In this document: positions 55,683 to 63,399 of the stretch, piece after piece
How the letters are laid out: each line of letters begins with the position of its first letter
How positions within the stretch are numbered: the stretch's first letter is position 1
Translations under genes and position numbers: made by a program
Source of the DNA: Aeromonas dhakensis
GTDB lineage: Bacteria; Pseudomonadota; Gammaproteobacteria; Enterobacterales; Aeromonadaceae
Length of the DNA stretch: 64,000 nucleotides
NCBI RefSeq assembly: GCF_000820305.1
Contig: NZ_CDBH01000045.1
Coordinates: 1-64,000 of the forward strand
Direction: 5' to 3'
Notes under the pieces: generated by a model
What the model saw: the letters and a program-made list of their open reading frames with translations, nothing else
Databases searched by the model: none
Told to the model about the DNA's origin: nothing

Positions 55683-56192
55683 ATGAAAACCATCGAGCTT
55701 GATGACGATCTCTACTTCTATATCGCCAGCCAGACCCGGCACATCGGTGAGAGTGCCTCCGATATCCTGCGCCGCCTGCTGGAACAGCCCGCCCGCCAGG
55801 CCTCGCCGGTCGCAGCAGAGGTGACGGCAGCTCCGTCGCCCACCGTGGCCGACGCCATGGGGCTGGAAACGCTGCTCGATTCCGGCGAGCTGCAAAAAGA
55901 AGAGAAGTCCATCAACCGCTTCATGCAGGTGCTCAGTACCCTCTACCGGGATGATCCGGTCGGGTTTACCCAGGCCACCGAAATCAAGGGGCGCAAGCGC
56001 GTCTATTTCTCGCGGGATCCCGATGCCCTGCGCGCCAGCGGCAGCACCACCAAGCCCAAGCAGGTGCCACAAACCCCGTTCTGGGTGATCACCAACACCA
56101 ACACCAGTCGCAAACAGAACATGGTGGCCCAGCTGATGGCCAGCATGGGGTATGGCGACGAGGTGATTGCCCGGGTGTGCGGCGCAATCTAA
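55683..56192 (+). CDS. seqA: Replication initiation negative regulator SeqA
   Basis: 169 residues (E. coli 181). Binds hemimethylated GATC sites and sequesters new origins. The N-terminal oligomerisation segment [33 protein letters not shown] is canonical, followed by a variable Ala/Pro linker and the C-terminal DNA-binding domain ([20 protein letters not shown]). The start at 55683 is the family start. pgm follows as in E. coli. Confidence 0.96.
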   Translation: MKTIELDDDLYFYIASQTRHIGESASDILRRLLEQPARQASPVAAEVTAAPSPTVADAMGLETLLDSGELQKEEKSINRFMQVLSTLYRDDPVGFTQATEIKGRKRVYFSRDPDALRASGSTTKPKQVPQTPFWVITNTNTSRKQNMVAQLMASMGYGDEVIARVCGAI

Positions 56193-56208
56193 CGGTTCAT
56201 CAGACTCA

Positions 56209-56227
56209 GGCCTTGCCGGGCAAGGCC
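56209..56227 (+). terminator. Hairpin between seqA and pgm
   Basis: Perfect 9-bp arms ggccttgcc/ggcaaggcc around a single G, with no T run; may attenuate or protect the transcript. Confidence 0.4.
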
Positions 56228-56249
56228 GCCATCAAGCAAGGACAACGCC

Positions 56250-57899
56250 ATGGCACAGCATTCCCACGCCGGTCAGCCGGCCCGTTTGAGCGACCTGACC
56301 AACATCCCCCGTCTGGTCAGCGCCTACTACCTCAACAAGCCGGACATGAGCCGTCCCGAGCAGCGGGTTGCCTTCGGCACCTCCGGCCACCGCGGCAGCG
56401 CCCTGCACAATGCCTTCACCGAATCCCACATCCTGGCGGTGACCCAGGCGCTGGTGGAGTATCGCCAGCAGGCCGGCATCACGGGCCCGCTGTTTGTCGG
56501 CATGGACACCCACGCCCTGTCTGAATCCGCCTTTGCCAGTGCGGTGGAAGTGCTGGCCGCCAACGGCGTCGAGACCCGCATTCAGGCCGGCCTCGGCTTT
56601 ACCCCGACCCCGGTCATCTCTCACGCCATCCTGCGCCACAATGCGGGCAAGCCTGCCGCGCGCGCCGACGGCGTGGTGATCACCCCGTCCCACAACCCGC
56701 CGGAAGACGGTGGCTTCAAGTACAACCCGCCCCACGGCGGCCCCGCGGAAGGGGAGATCACCAAGTGGGTGGAGGATCGTGCCAACGCGATTCTGGAAGC
56801 GGGTCTGGCCGGCGTGAAACGGATGCCGTTCGCCGAGGCCCTCAAGAGCCCGTTCGTGGTCGAGTACGACTATGTCACTCCCTATGTGGATGACCTGAAG
56901 AACGTGCTGGACATGGATGCCATCAAGCAGGCCGGCATCAAGATCGGTGTCGATCCGCTGGGTGGCTCCGGCGTCGCCTACTGGGACGTCATCGCCAAGA
57001 CCTATGGTCTGAACATCGAGGTGGTGAACTACAAGGTCGACCCGACCTTCTCCTTCATGACCCTGGATAAAGACGGCAAGATCCGGATGGACTGCTCCAG
57101 CCCGTTTGCCATGGCCAGCCTGATTGCCCTCAAGGACAAGTTCGACATCGCCCTTGGCAATGACCCTGACTACGACCGTCACGGTATCGTCACCAAGTCG
57201 GGCCTGATGAACCCGAACCACTATCTGGCGGTAGCGATCCAGTATCTGTTTACCCATCGTACCGGCTGGTCCAAAGAGTCTGCGGTCGGCAAGACGCTGG
57301 TCTCCTCTTCCATGATCGACCGGGTGGCCGGCGAGATCGGCCGCACCCTCAAAGAGGTGCCGGTCGGCTTCAAGTGGTTCGTGGATGGCCTCTACAGCGG
57401 CGAGTTCGGTTTTGGTGGCGAGGAGAGCGCGGGCGCCTCTTTCCTGCGCAAAGACGGCACCGTCTGGACTACCGACAAGGATGGCTTCATCCTGGCGCTG
57501 CTGGCGGCCGAAATTCTGGCGGTGACCGGCAAGGATCCGCAGGCCCACTACGACGCGCTGGAAGCCAAGTTTGGTCGCTCCAGCTATCGCCGCATCGACG
57601 CCCCGGCCAACAGCGCCCAGAAGGCGGTGCTCTCCAAGCTGGATCCGGCGCTGGTGGAAGCCTCCACCCTGGCCGGCGAGCCCATCGTCGCCAAGCTGAC
57701 CAAGGCACCGGGCAACGATGCCGCCATCGGCGGCCTCAAGGTGGTGACCGAGAACGGCTGGTTCGCGGCGCGCCCCTCCGGCACCGAGTCCATCTACAAG
57801 ATCTACATGGAGAGCTTCAAGGGCGAGGCGCACCTGGACCTCATCCAGCAGGAAGCCCAGCAGATCGTCTCCGCCGCTCTGGCCAAGGCCGGCGTCTGA
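56250..57899 (+). CDS. pgm: Phosphoglucomutase (alpha-D-glucose-specific)
   Basis: 549 residues (E. coli 546). Interconverts glucose-1-P and glucose-6-P. Active-site phosphoserine in [15 protein letters not shown] (near 145), magnesium site DPDYDRHG (near 304), sugar-binding GGEESAGAS (near 390) and phosphate-binding [12 protein letters not shown]. Aaggacaac precedes the ATG. Confidence 0.97.
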   Translation: MAQHSHAGQPARLSDLTNIPRLVSAYYLNKPDMSRPEQRVAFGTSGHRGSALHNAFTESHILAVTQALVEYRQQAGITGPLFVGMDTHALSESAFASAVEVLAANGVETRIQAGLGFTPTPVISHAILRHNAGKPAARADGVVITPSHNPPEDGGFKYNPPHGGPAEGEITKWVEDRANAILEAGLAGVKRMPFAEALKSPFVVEYDYVTPYVDDLKNVLDMDAIKQAGIKIGVDPLGGSGVAYWDVIAKTYGLNIEVVNYKVDPTFSFMTLDKDGKIRMDCSSPFAMASLIALKDKFDIALGNDPDYDRHGIVTKSGLMNPNHYLAVAIQYLFTHRTGWSKESAVGKTLVSSSMIDRVAGEIGRTLKEVPVGFKWFVDGLYSGEFGFGGEESAGASFLRKDGTVWTTDKDGFILALLAAEILAVTGKDPQAHYDALEAKFGRSSYRRIDAPANSAQKAVLSKLDPALVEASTLAGEPIVAKLTKAPGNDAAIGGLKVVTENGWFAARPSGTESIYKIYMESFKGEAHLDLIQQEAQQIVSAALAKAGV

Positions 57900-57926
57900 G
57901 TTCGACTCAAATACCCGCGGAATGTG

Positions 57927-57958
57927 AAAGAGGAGCCTTGATGGCTCCTCTTTTTTAT
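57927..57958. terminator. Terminator between pgm and the EamA gene
   Basis: Hairpin agaggagcc-ttgat-ggctcctct followed by T6; convergent genes. Confidence 0.9.
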
Positions 57959-57984
57959 TGCGTTTGAGCTTGGATGGGTCGTGC

Positions 57985-58866
57985 TCACGGCTTGCCGCAC
58001 TGGCCGGTGCACGCCCGGCGAGCCTGCCAGCGCTTGAAGAAGGGGCGGGCCGGCAGCTTCATCAGAAACAGTGAGGCCAGGATCACCCCGATGCCGAGCC
58101 ATTGGCGGGCATCCAGCGTCTCGCCCACCATCAGCACGCCGCAGGAGACCGCCACCATGGGGTTGGTGAGGGCCAGCATGCCCATTACCTCCGGGCCGTG
58201 GCGCTTGAGCCCCCACAGCCAGGCCCAGTAGGCCAGCGCCGTGTTGAGCAGGATCAGCCAGAGCAGACCAGGGGCGCTTGCCGGCTGAGGCAGCGGCATG
58301 GGGCCGGCCAGCCACCAGGCGAGCGGGATCAGCATCAGGCCGCCCAGCAGCAGTTGCCAGGCGGTCAGCGCCAGCAGATCGCTGACCGGCCAGTGGCGCA
58401 TCCAGCGGCTGGACTGGCCGATGAGCAGGGTGGCCAGCAGGGCGCAGGTCACGCCGACGGGATCCAGATTGGCGGAAGGATTGAGCAGCAGCAAGACCCC
58501 GCCCAGCCCCATCAGGCCCAGCAACAGCCATTTCAGGGACGGCTTGACGCCATCCTGCAACCAGGCCAGCAACATCAGGATCAGTGGCAGGGTGGCACCC
58601 AGGGTGCCCGCCACGGCGCCCGGCAGGCGGAAGGCGGCCACGAACAGCAGGGCGAAGAAGGCGGCGATGTTGCAAAACGCCAGCAGGCTCTGTTTGCCCC
58701 AAGGCAGGGGCGGCAGGCGCGGGTGCAGCAACAGCAGTAGCAGGCCGGCTGGCAACGCCCGCCATACCGCCACCCAGTAGGGGGAGTAGTCGGTCAGGTA
58801 GAGGCTGACGACGGCATAGGTGCTGCCCCAGAGCAGGGGGGCCAGCAGGGCGATCAGCATGGGCAT
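57985..58866 (-). CDS. EamA (DMT) family transporter
   Basis: 293 residues with ten membrane helices in two EamA repeats (start: LIALLAPLLWGSTYAVVSLYLT; second repeat: LLATLLIGQSSRWMRHW). Drug/metabolite exporter family; substrate unknown. Cytoplasmic C-terminus with cysteines (RRACTGQCGKP). It is divergent from a MarR-family gene; two copies of an 18-bp operator lie between, so MarR control is likely. Confidence 0.92.
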   Translation of the reverse strand: MPMLIALLAPLLWGSTYAVVSLYLTDYSPYWVAVWRALPAGLLLLLLHPRLPPLPWGKQSLLAFCNIAAFFALLFVAAFRLPGAVAGTLGATLPLILMLLAWLQDGVKPSLKWLLLGLMGLGGVLLLLNPSANLDPVGVTCALLATLLIGQSSRWMRHWPVSDLLALTAWQLLLGGLMLIPLAWWLAGPMPLPQPASAPGLLWLILLNTALAYWAWLWGLKRHGPEVMGMLALTNPMVAVSCGVLMVGETLDARQWLGIGVILASLFLMKLPARPFFKRWQARRACTGQCGKP

Positions 58867-58886
58867 GCGTTTGTCTCTTTATAAAG

Positions 58887-58904
58887 TATCTTTAAGTAAA
58901 GATA
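58887..58904. promoter_or_regulatory. MarR-type operator 1 (EamA side)
   Basis: tatctttaagtaaagata: a perfect 18-bp palindrome, 20 bases before the EamA start codon. Confidence 0.65.
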
Positions 58905-58933
58905 AACTAGCCTCAAATTGGTTTACCATCAAG

Positions 58934-58951
58934 TATCTCGACAAAAAGATA
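58934..58951. promoter_or_regulatory. MarR-type operator 2 (marR side)
   Basis: tatctcgacaaaaagata: same outer arms tatct/agata and length as operator 1, 47 bp away, 11 bases before the MarR start codon. Confidence 0.6.
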
Positions 58952-58962
58952 AGTGGCCGAAG

Positions 58963-59445
58963 ATGGAATCAGATCATGTAGACCTGTTGCTGGCCCAGTG
59001 GGCCCGGCAGCGACCGGATCTCGACTGCTCTCCCATGGGCGTGCTGGGACGGGTGGCGCGAATGGCGGCGATCGCCGGACGGGAGGTGAGCGAGGAGCTC
59101 AAGGAGTGCGGCCTGCTCGGCAGCGACTTCGACATTCTGGCGACCTTGCGCCGGGCCGGCGAACCGCTCACCCCGACCGTGCTCTATCAATCCGCCATGT
59201 TGAGCTCGGGGGCCATGACCGCCAGGCTCGACAAACTGGCAGAGCGGGGCTTGGTCGAACGCCAGGCGGCCCCGAGCGATCGGCGCAGCCTGCTGGTCTG
59301 CCTGACCGACGCGGGTCGGGAATTGGTTGACCGGGCGGTGGAGCGGCACGTGGCCAACGAGCGGCGCCTGCTGGCGCCATTGACCATGGCCGAGCAGGAG
59401 CAGCTGGCCGCCCTGCTCAAGCGCTGGCTGCTGGAAAACGAGTGA
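58963..59445 (+). CDS. MarR family transcriptional regulator
   Basis: 160 residues. Winged-helix core: FDILATLRRAGEPLTPTVLYQSAMLSSGAMTARLDKLAERGLVER followed by the wing SDRRSLLVCLTDAG. The long N-terminal helix carries RVARMAAIAGREVSEELKECGL. The ATG at 58963 is chosen over a TTG at 58918 because the latter would place operator 2 inside the gene. Likely represses itself and the divergent transporter. Confidence 0.9.
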   Translation: MESDHVDLLLAQWARQRPDLDCSPMGVLGRVARMAAIAGREVSEELKECGLLGSDFDILATLRRAGEPLTPTVLYQSAMLSSGAMTARLDKLAERGLVERQAAPSDRRSLLVCLTDAGRELVDRAVERHVANERRLLAPLTMAEQEQLAALLKRWLLENE

Positions 59446-59469
59446 CCCTCAGAGCCTGGTGAGCGGTCG

Positions 59470-60060
59470 TCACGCGTCCGCAGACAAGATGGCCTGCATC
59501 TGGGCCAGCACGGCGTTCACCTTGGCGGCGGGCGGATGGGTGCGGCCCAGCACGCGCAATCCCCACACCATGGTCATCAGCAAGGCGGCGGTGGCGTCGA
59601 CGTCGCGCCCGGCGGCCAGCTCCCCTGCCGCCTGCGCCTGGCGCAGGGCTGCACTGACCCGCAGCTCGACCTCGGCCAGGTGGCTGCTGGCGGTCTCCTG
59701 AATGAGCGGGTGGTGGCGGCCGATCTCCAGCAAGGTGTTGACCAGCAGGCAGCCACGGTGCGCCTCGCTGGCGATGGCATCCCGGGCCACTGCATCGAGC
59801 AGGGCCTGCACGCCCGCCAGGGGGGAGGCTGCCGAACCCAGGAGCTGCTCGATCTGCGCCAGGCTCTGCGCCGAATAACGCTGCAGCACCTCCATGAACA
59901 ACCCCTCCTTTGAGCTGAAGGCGCCGTACAGGCTGCTGGGCTTGAGTCCCATCCGTTCGACCAGCGCGGCAATGCCGGTGTTGCTGAAGCCGGTATCCCA
60001 GAAGGCGTTGAGGGCGATTTCCAGTACCTGTTCTCTGTCAAATGATGCGGGTCTTGCCAT
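59470..60060 (-). CDS. TetR family transcriptional regulator
   Basis: 196 residues. N-terminal helix-turn-helix (VLEIALNAFWDTGFSNTGIAALVERMGLKPSSLYGAFSSKEGLFMEVL). The C-terminal domain carries a cysteine in AHRGCLLVNTLLEIG, typical of a TetR_C group near YxaF/LmrA. The start at 60060 follows aggaatcgag. It is divergent from a peroxiredoxin-like gene with two matching operators between, so it probably represses both. Confidence 0.9.
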   Translation of the reverse strand: MARPASFDREQVLEIALNAFWDTGFSNTGIAALVERMGLKPSSLYGAFSSKEGLFMEVLQRYSAQSLAQIEQLLGSAASPLAGVQALLDAVARDAIASEAHRGCLLVNTLLEIGRHHPLIQETASSHLAEVELRVSAALRQAQAAGELAAGRDVDATAALLMTMVWGLRVLGRTHPPAAKVNAVLAQMQAILSADA

Positions 60061-60086
60061 CTCGATTCCTGCCTTGTGAAACGTTA

Positions 60087-60106
60087 TTTTATAGTGATCG
60101 CTAAAA
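60087..60106. promoter_or_regulatory. TetR-type operator 1 (tetR side)
   Basis: ttttatagtgatcgctaaaa; its reverse complement matches operator 2 at 17 of 20 bases. Confidence 0.6.
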
Positions 60107-60140
60107 AACAACTTGACCATGGAGCTTGGTCCGCTTGATA

Positions 60141-60160
60141 TTGTAGCGACCACTACAAAA
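60141..60160. promoter_or_regulatory. TetR-type operator 2 (peroxiredoxin side)
   Basis: ttgtagcgaccactacaaaa, with perfect arms ttgtag/ctacaa. It ends just before the aagga ribosome site of the peroxiredoxin-like gene. Confidence 0.62.
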
Positions 60161-60169
60161 AGGATGGTC

Positions 60170-60838
60170 ATGATGCACACACTCGAGCAAAAAATCAAAG
60201 CGTACGATGAGCAGAAGCAGCATCAGGTTCCGGCCCCGGTGCTGGCCCTGATGGAGGAGGCGACCCGCAGCCTGCAGTCAAGCGGGCTGGAGCAGGCCGC
60301 CCTGGGACGCGGAGAGCGGATGCCCGACTTCGCCCTGCCGGATCAGCACGGGGTGGTGCGCCCGCTCTCCCACTATCTGGCGGAGGGGCCTGTGCTGCTC
60401 AACGTCTATCGCGGTGGCTGGTGTCCCTACTGCAACATGGAGATGCAGGCGCTCAACGCCGTGTTGCCGGCGCTGCGCGAGCGCGGCGTGAACCTCATCG
60501 GCATGACGCCGGAAACCCCCAGTTCGGCGCAGGATACCCTCACCGCCAACGGGCTGGCGATCACCGTGCTGAGCGACGAGGGCAACCGGGTTTCGGCAGC
60601 GCTGGGGCTGGTGTTCGAGCTGCCGGAGGCGCTCAGGCCCATCTATGCCGGCTTTGGCATCGACATCCCGGCGAGCAACGGCGACGAGAGCTTCACCCTG
60701 CCGGTGCCGGCCAGCTACATCATCGGTCAGGACCGCACCGTGCTCTACCACTTCATCAACGCCGATTACACCCGTCGGGTCGAGCCGGCCGCCCTGCTTG
60801 CCGAGCTGGATCGTCTGGCGAAGACGGGGGCGCTGTAA
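60170..60838 (+). CDS. Peroxiredoxin-like AhpC/TSA family protein
   Basis: 222 residues. Thioredoxin-fold domain from about 55 (MPDFALPDQHGVVRPLSHYL) with the active-site CxxC in YRGGWCPYCNMEMQAL near 99-102, an arrangement found in peroxiredoxin-like proteins with a vicinal pair rather than a distant resolving Cys. Probably reduces peroxides or another oxidant; substrate unknown. Several ATGs cluster at the start (60164, 60170, 60173); 60170 has the best spacing from aagga. Divergent from and probably repressed by the TetR protein. Confidence 0.85.
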   Translation: MMHTLEQKIKAYDEQKQHQVPAPVLALMEEATRSLQSSGLEQAALGRGERMPDFALPDQHGVVRPLSHYLAEGPVLLNVYRGGWCPYCNMEMQALNAVLPALRERGVNLIGMTPETPSSAQDTLTANGLAITVLSDEGNRVSAALGLVFELPEALRPIYAGFGIDIPASNGDESFTLPVPASYIIGQDRTVLYHFINADYTRRVEPAALLAELDRLAKTGAL

Positions 60839-60841
60839 ACG

Positions 60842-60906
60842 CACACTGCGCCCGAAGGCGCAGTGTGGATGGTTGGCGCGGCGGCCCCGAGGGCCGCCTT
60901 TTTTAT
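60842..60906. terminator. Double hairpin between the peroxiredoxin-like gene and mltB
   Basis: cacactgcg/cgcagtgtg (60842-60867) followed by ggcggccc-cga-gggccgcc with T6 (60880-60906). Convergent genes. Confidence 0.85.
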
Positions 60907-60915
60907 CCGGCCGGA

Positions 60916-62019
60916 TCAGAAACCGCCGCGGGCATCCTTGACCGCCAGCCCCAGCTGCCACACCGCCATGGCGTAGTGGGTGCTGTGGTTGTAGCGGGTG
61001 ATGGTGTAGAAGTTGGGCAAGCCGTACCAGTACTGATAGCCGGTGCCCACATCCAGGCGCAGCAGGCTCGCCTCGCTGTGGTTGCCGAGGGTGCTGGTGG
61101 GAGTCAGCCCGGCGCGGCGCAGGGAGGCGACCGGGTAGCGGGTCTGGAAGCCGTGCTCGTAGCCGGGCAGCTGGCCCTGACCGCGTACCGCCACCGGTTG
61201 TCCCTTCTCCCAGCCGTGGGCCTTGAAGTAGTTGGCCACGCTGCCGATGGCATCCACCGGATCCCACAGGTTGGTGTGGCCGTTGCCGTTGAAGTCCACC
61301 GCGTAGCGCTGGAAGCTGGAGGGCATGAACTGGCCGTAGCCCATGGCGCCGGCGTAGGAGCCCTTGGGTTCGGTGGGATCCATCCCCTCGTCGCGGGTCA
61401 TCACCAGGAAGGATTCCAGCTCGCTGGTGAAGAACTCGGCCCGGCGCGGGTAGTCGAACGCCAGGGTCGCCAGTGCATCCAGGATGCGGGTCTTGCCCAT
61501 CACCCGGCCCCAGCGGGTCTCCACGCCTATGATGCCGACGATGATCTCCGGCGGCACCCCATAGATCTGCTGGGCGCGGTTGAGCTCGTTCTCGTACTCA
61601 CGCCAGAAGCTGACGCCGTTCTGTACGTTGTCCGGGGTGATGAACTTGGCACGGTAGCGATTCCAGGCGCCGGTCGGGCCGGTGGGCGGTGTGGTGGTGG
61701 GGGCCTGGGCATCCATCAGGCGGATGATCCAGTCATAGCGTTCGGCCTGGGCCAGCACCCGGTGCAGCTCGGCGCCGTCGAAACCGTGCTTTTGCACCAT
61801 CCGCTGCACGAAGTTGTTCACATTGGCGCGATTGGCGAAGTCCCCCTTGCTGACTCCCGGCTGGCTCACCTGCCCGTAGAAGGGTTTGCTCGGCGGCGTC
61901 TGGTTGATGAAGGCGCTGTTGGGCTGGGGCTTGACCACGGGCTTGGCAGCCGGCGTGCTGCTGCAGCCATAGAGCATGGGAAACAGGGAGAGGGTGAGCA
62001 CGGAGACAAGGCGACGCAT
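60916..62019 (-). CDS. mltB: Lytic murein transglycosylase B
   Basis: 367 residues (E. coli MltB 361). Outer-membrane lipoprotein cleaving peptidoglycan glycan strands with 1,6-anhydro products. The lipobox is MLYGCSS (Cys near 18). The catalytic Glu is in VGIIGVETRWGR, and SYAGAMGYGQFMPSSFQRYAVDFNG and the YNHSTHYAMAVWQL C-terminus are family signatures. The frame stays open upstream to 62562 but that part overlaps the next gene, so the start MRRLVSVLTLSLF at 62019 is used. Confidence 0.93.
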   Translation of the reverse strand: MRRLVSVLTLSLFPMLYGCSSTPAAKPVVKPQPNSAFINQTPPSKPFYGQVSQPGVSKGDFANRANVNNFVQRMVQKHGFDGAELHRVLAQAERYDWIIRLMDAQAPTTTPPTGPTGAWNRYRAKFITPDNVQNGVSFWREYENELNRAQQIYGVPPEIIVGIIGVETRWGRVMGKTRILDALATLAFDYPRRAEFFTSELESFLVMTRDEGMDPTEPKGSYAGAMGYGQFMPSSFQRYAVDFNGNGHTNLWDPVDAIGSVANYFKAHGWEKGQPVAVRGQGQLPGYEHGFQTRYPVASLRRAGLTPTSTLGNHSEASLLRLDVGTGYQYWYGLPNFYTITRYNHSTHYAMAVWQLGLAVKDARGGF

Positions 62020-62114
62020 AAGGTTCTCATGAGCCTGAAAAAGAGTGTCGCCATGGTAAAACATTGTCGTCCATGCGCAAGTGTTCCGTAGCGGCCCCCT
62101 CCCGCCGTCCTGCC

Positions 62115-62717
62115 TCAGCGCAGGGTGTGGTAGCCGCTCCAGAGCCGGGTCAGGGTGGTGATGGCGCAGAGCAGGGCAAAGCCGTAGGCGAGGGGTGCGA
62201 AGGCGGCGGGCCACAGGCACATCAGCACGAACAGGGTTATGGTCTCGCTCCCCTCGGTGAGGCCGCCCAGATAGTAGAGAGACTTGTGGTGGTAGACCGG
62301 ATTGTCGATGCCCCGCTTGCCCGCCATGATGGCAAACGCCAGAAAGCTCGAGCCGGTGCCCATGAAGGCAAACAGCAGTGTGGCGGCGGGCAGTGCATTG
62401 GCGGGGGTGGCGAGGGCAAAGCCCAGCACCACGGCGGCGTAGAAGATGAAGTCGAGCGTGATGTCGAGAAAACCGCCGCAGTCGGTGATGCCGGTCTCCC
62501 GCGCCACGGCGCCGTCGAGCCCGTCCAGCAACCGGTTGAGCAGGATGGCCGCCAGCGCCCACTGATAGCAGCCAAAGGCCAGCAGCGGCAACGCCAGCAT
62601 GCCGATGGCAAAGCCGGTGAGGCTGACCTGGTTGGCGCTGATCCCGGCGCGACAGAGCGGTCTGGCGAGCCGGGCGAGGGGGCTGCGGATAACGGGGATC
62701 AGGTGGCGGTCAAACAA
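62115..62717 (-). CDS. ynjF: CDP-alcohol phosphatidyltransferase family protein (YnjF-like)
   Basis: 200 residues, about six membrane helices. The CDP-alcohol motif DGLDGAVAR...GGFLDITLD (near 70-95) holds the metal and CDP ligands, so it probably makes or exchanges a phospholipid headgroup. It follows ABC genes like E. coli ynjC-ynjD, where ynjF also lies nearby. The start is probably TTG at 62717 (gaggag 6 bases upstream); a TTG at 62735 overlapping the ATPase stop is the alternative. Confidence 0.8.
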   Translation of the reverse strand: MFDRHLIPVIRSPLARLARPLCRAGISANQVSLTGFAIGMLALPLLAFGCYQWALAAILLNRLLDGLDGAVARETGITDCGGFLDITLDFIFYAAVVLGFALATPANALPAATLLFAFMGTGSSFLAFAIMAGKRGIDNPVYHHKSLYYLGGLTEGSETITLFVLMCLWPAAFAPLAYGFALLCAITTLTRLWSGYHTLR

Positions 62718-62731
62718 GGTGAACTCCTCGG

Positions 62732-63397
62732 TCAAAAACGGGATTCGGTGAGCTGGATTATGGTGCCCGGCGCGTCATCTTCGTCGTGGGTCACCAGAAT
62801 GGCGGGGATGGCCAGCGCCTTGATCTGCGTGAACACCAGCGCGCGAAAGGCGGCCCGCAGCGGCTTGTCGAGGCGGGAGAAGGGCTCGTCCAACAACAAT
62901 GCCTCGGGCTCGGCCAAGAGCGCCCGCAGCAGGCTGACGCGGGCCTTCTGGCCGCCGGAGAGCGCCCCCGGCAGCTTGTCCGCCTGATTTGTCAGATCCA
63001 CCTGCGCCAGCGCGGCCACCGCCTTTTCCCGCCGTGCTCTGTGCCCCTTCACGCTGGCCGGCATGCCGAACATCAGGTTCTCGGCCACCGTCAGGTGGTC
63101 GAACAGCAAATCATCCTGAAACAGCATGCCGATGCGCCGCGCCTGGGGCGGCAGCTGGGTGAGCCGGCGTGCGCCCAGGGTCACGTCCCCCGCCAGCCGG
63201 ATGGGGCCGCTTGCGGGCAATACCCCCGCCAGCGCCGCCAAGAGCGAGCTCTTGCCACAGCCACTGGGCCCCATCAGGGTCAACACCTCGCCCGGCGCCA
63301 CCTGCAGGGCGGGCAGCGAGAGCAGCAGGTTCTCCTCCAGATAGAGGCGAAGAGGCGTGGTGCTCAGCATATGGCTATCTCCATCATGAGAGTTCAT
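62732..63397 (-). CDS. ynjD: ABC transporter ATP-binding protein (YnjD-like)
   Basis: 221 residues. Walker A GPSGCGKSSLL (near 45), Q loop MLFQDDLLFDHLTVAENL, signature LSGGQKARVSLLRALLAEP, Walker B LLLDEPFSRLD and switch His in LVTHDEDD. ThiQ/YnjD-like small ABC ATPase. It begins 2 bases after the permease stop and ends overlapping the phosphatidyltransferase start region; one operon. An in-frame ATG at 63370 is also possible. Confidence 0.88.
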   Translation of the reverse strand: MNSHDGDSHMLSTTPLRLYLEENLLLSLPALQVAPGEVLTLMGPSGCGKSSLLAALAGVLPASGPIRLAGDVTLGARRLTQLPPQARRIGMLFQDDLLFDHLTVAENLMFGMPASVKGHRARREKAVAALAQVDLTNQADKLPGALSGGQKARVSLLRALLAEPEALLLDEPFSRLDKPLRAAFRALVFTQIKALAIPAILVTHDEDDAPGTIIQLTESRF

Positions 63398-63399
63398 TG

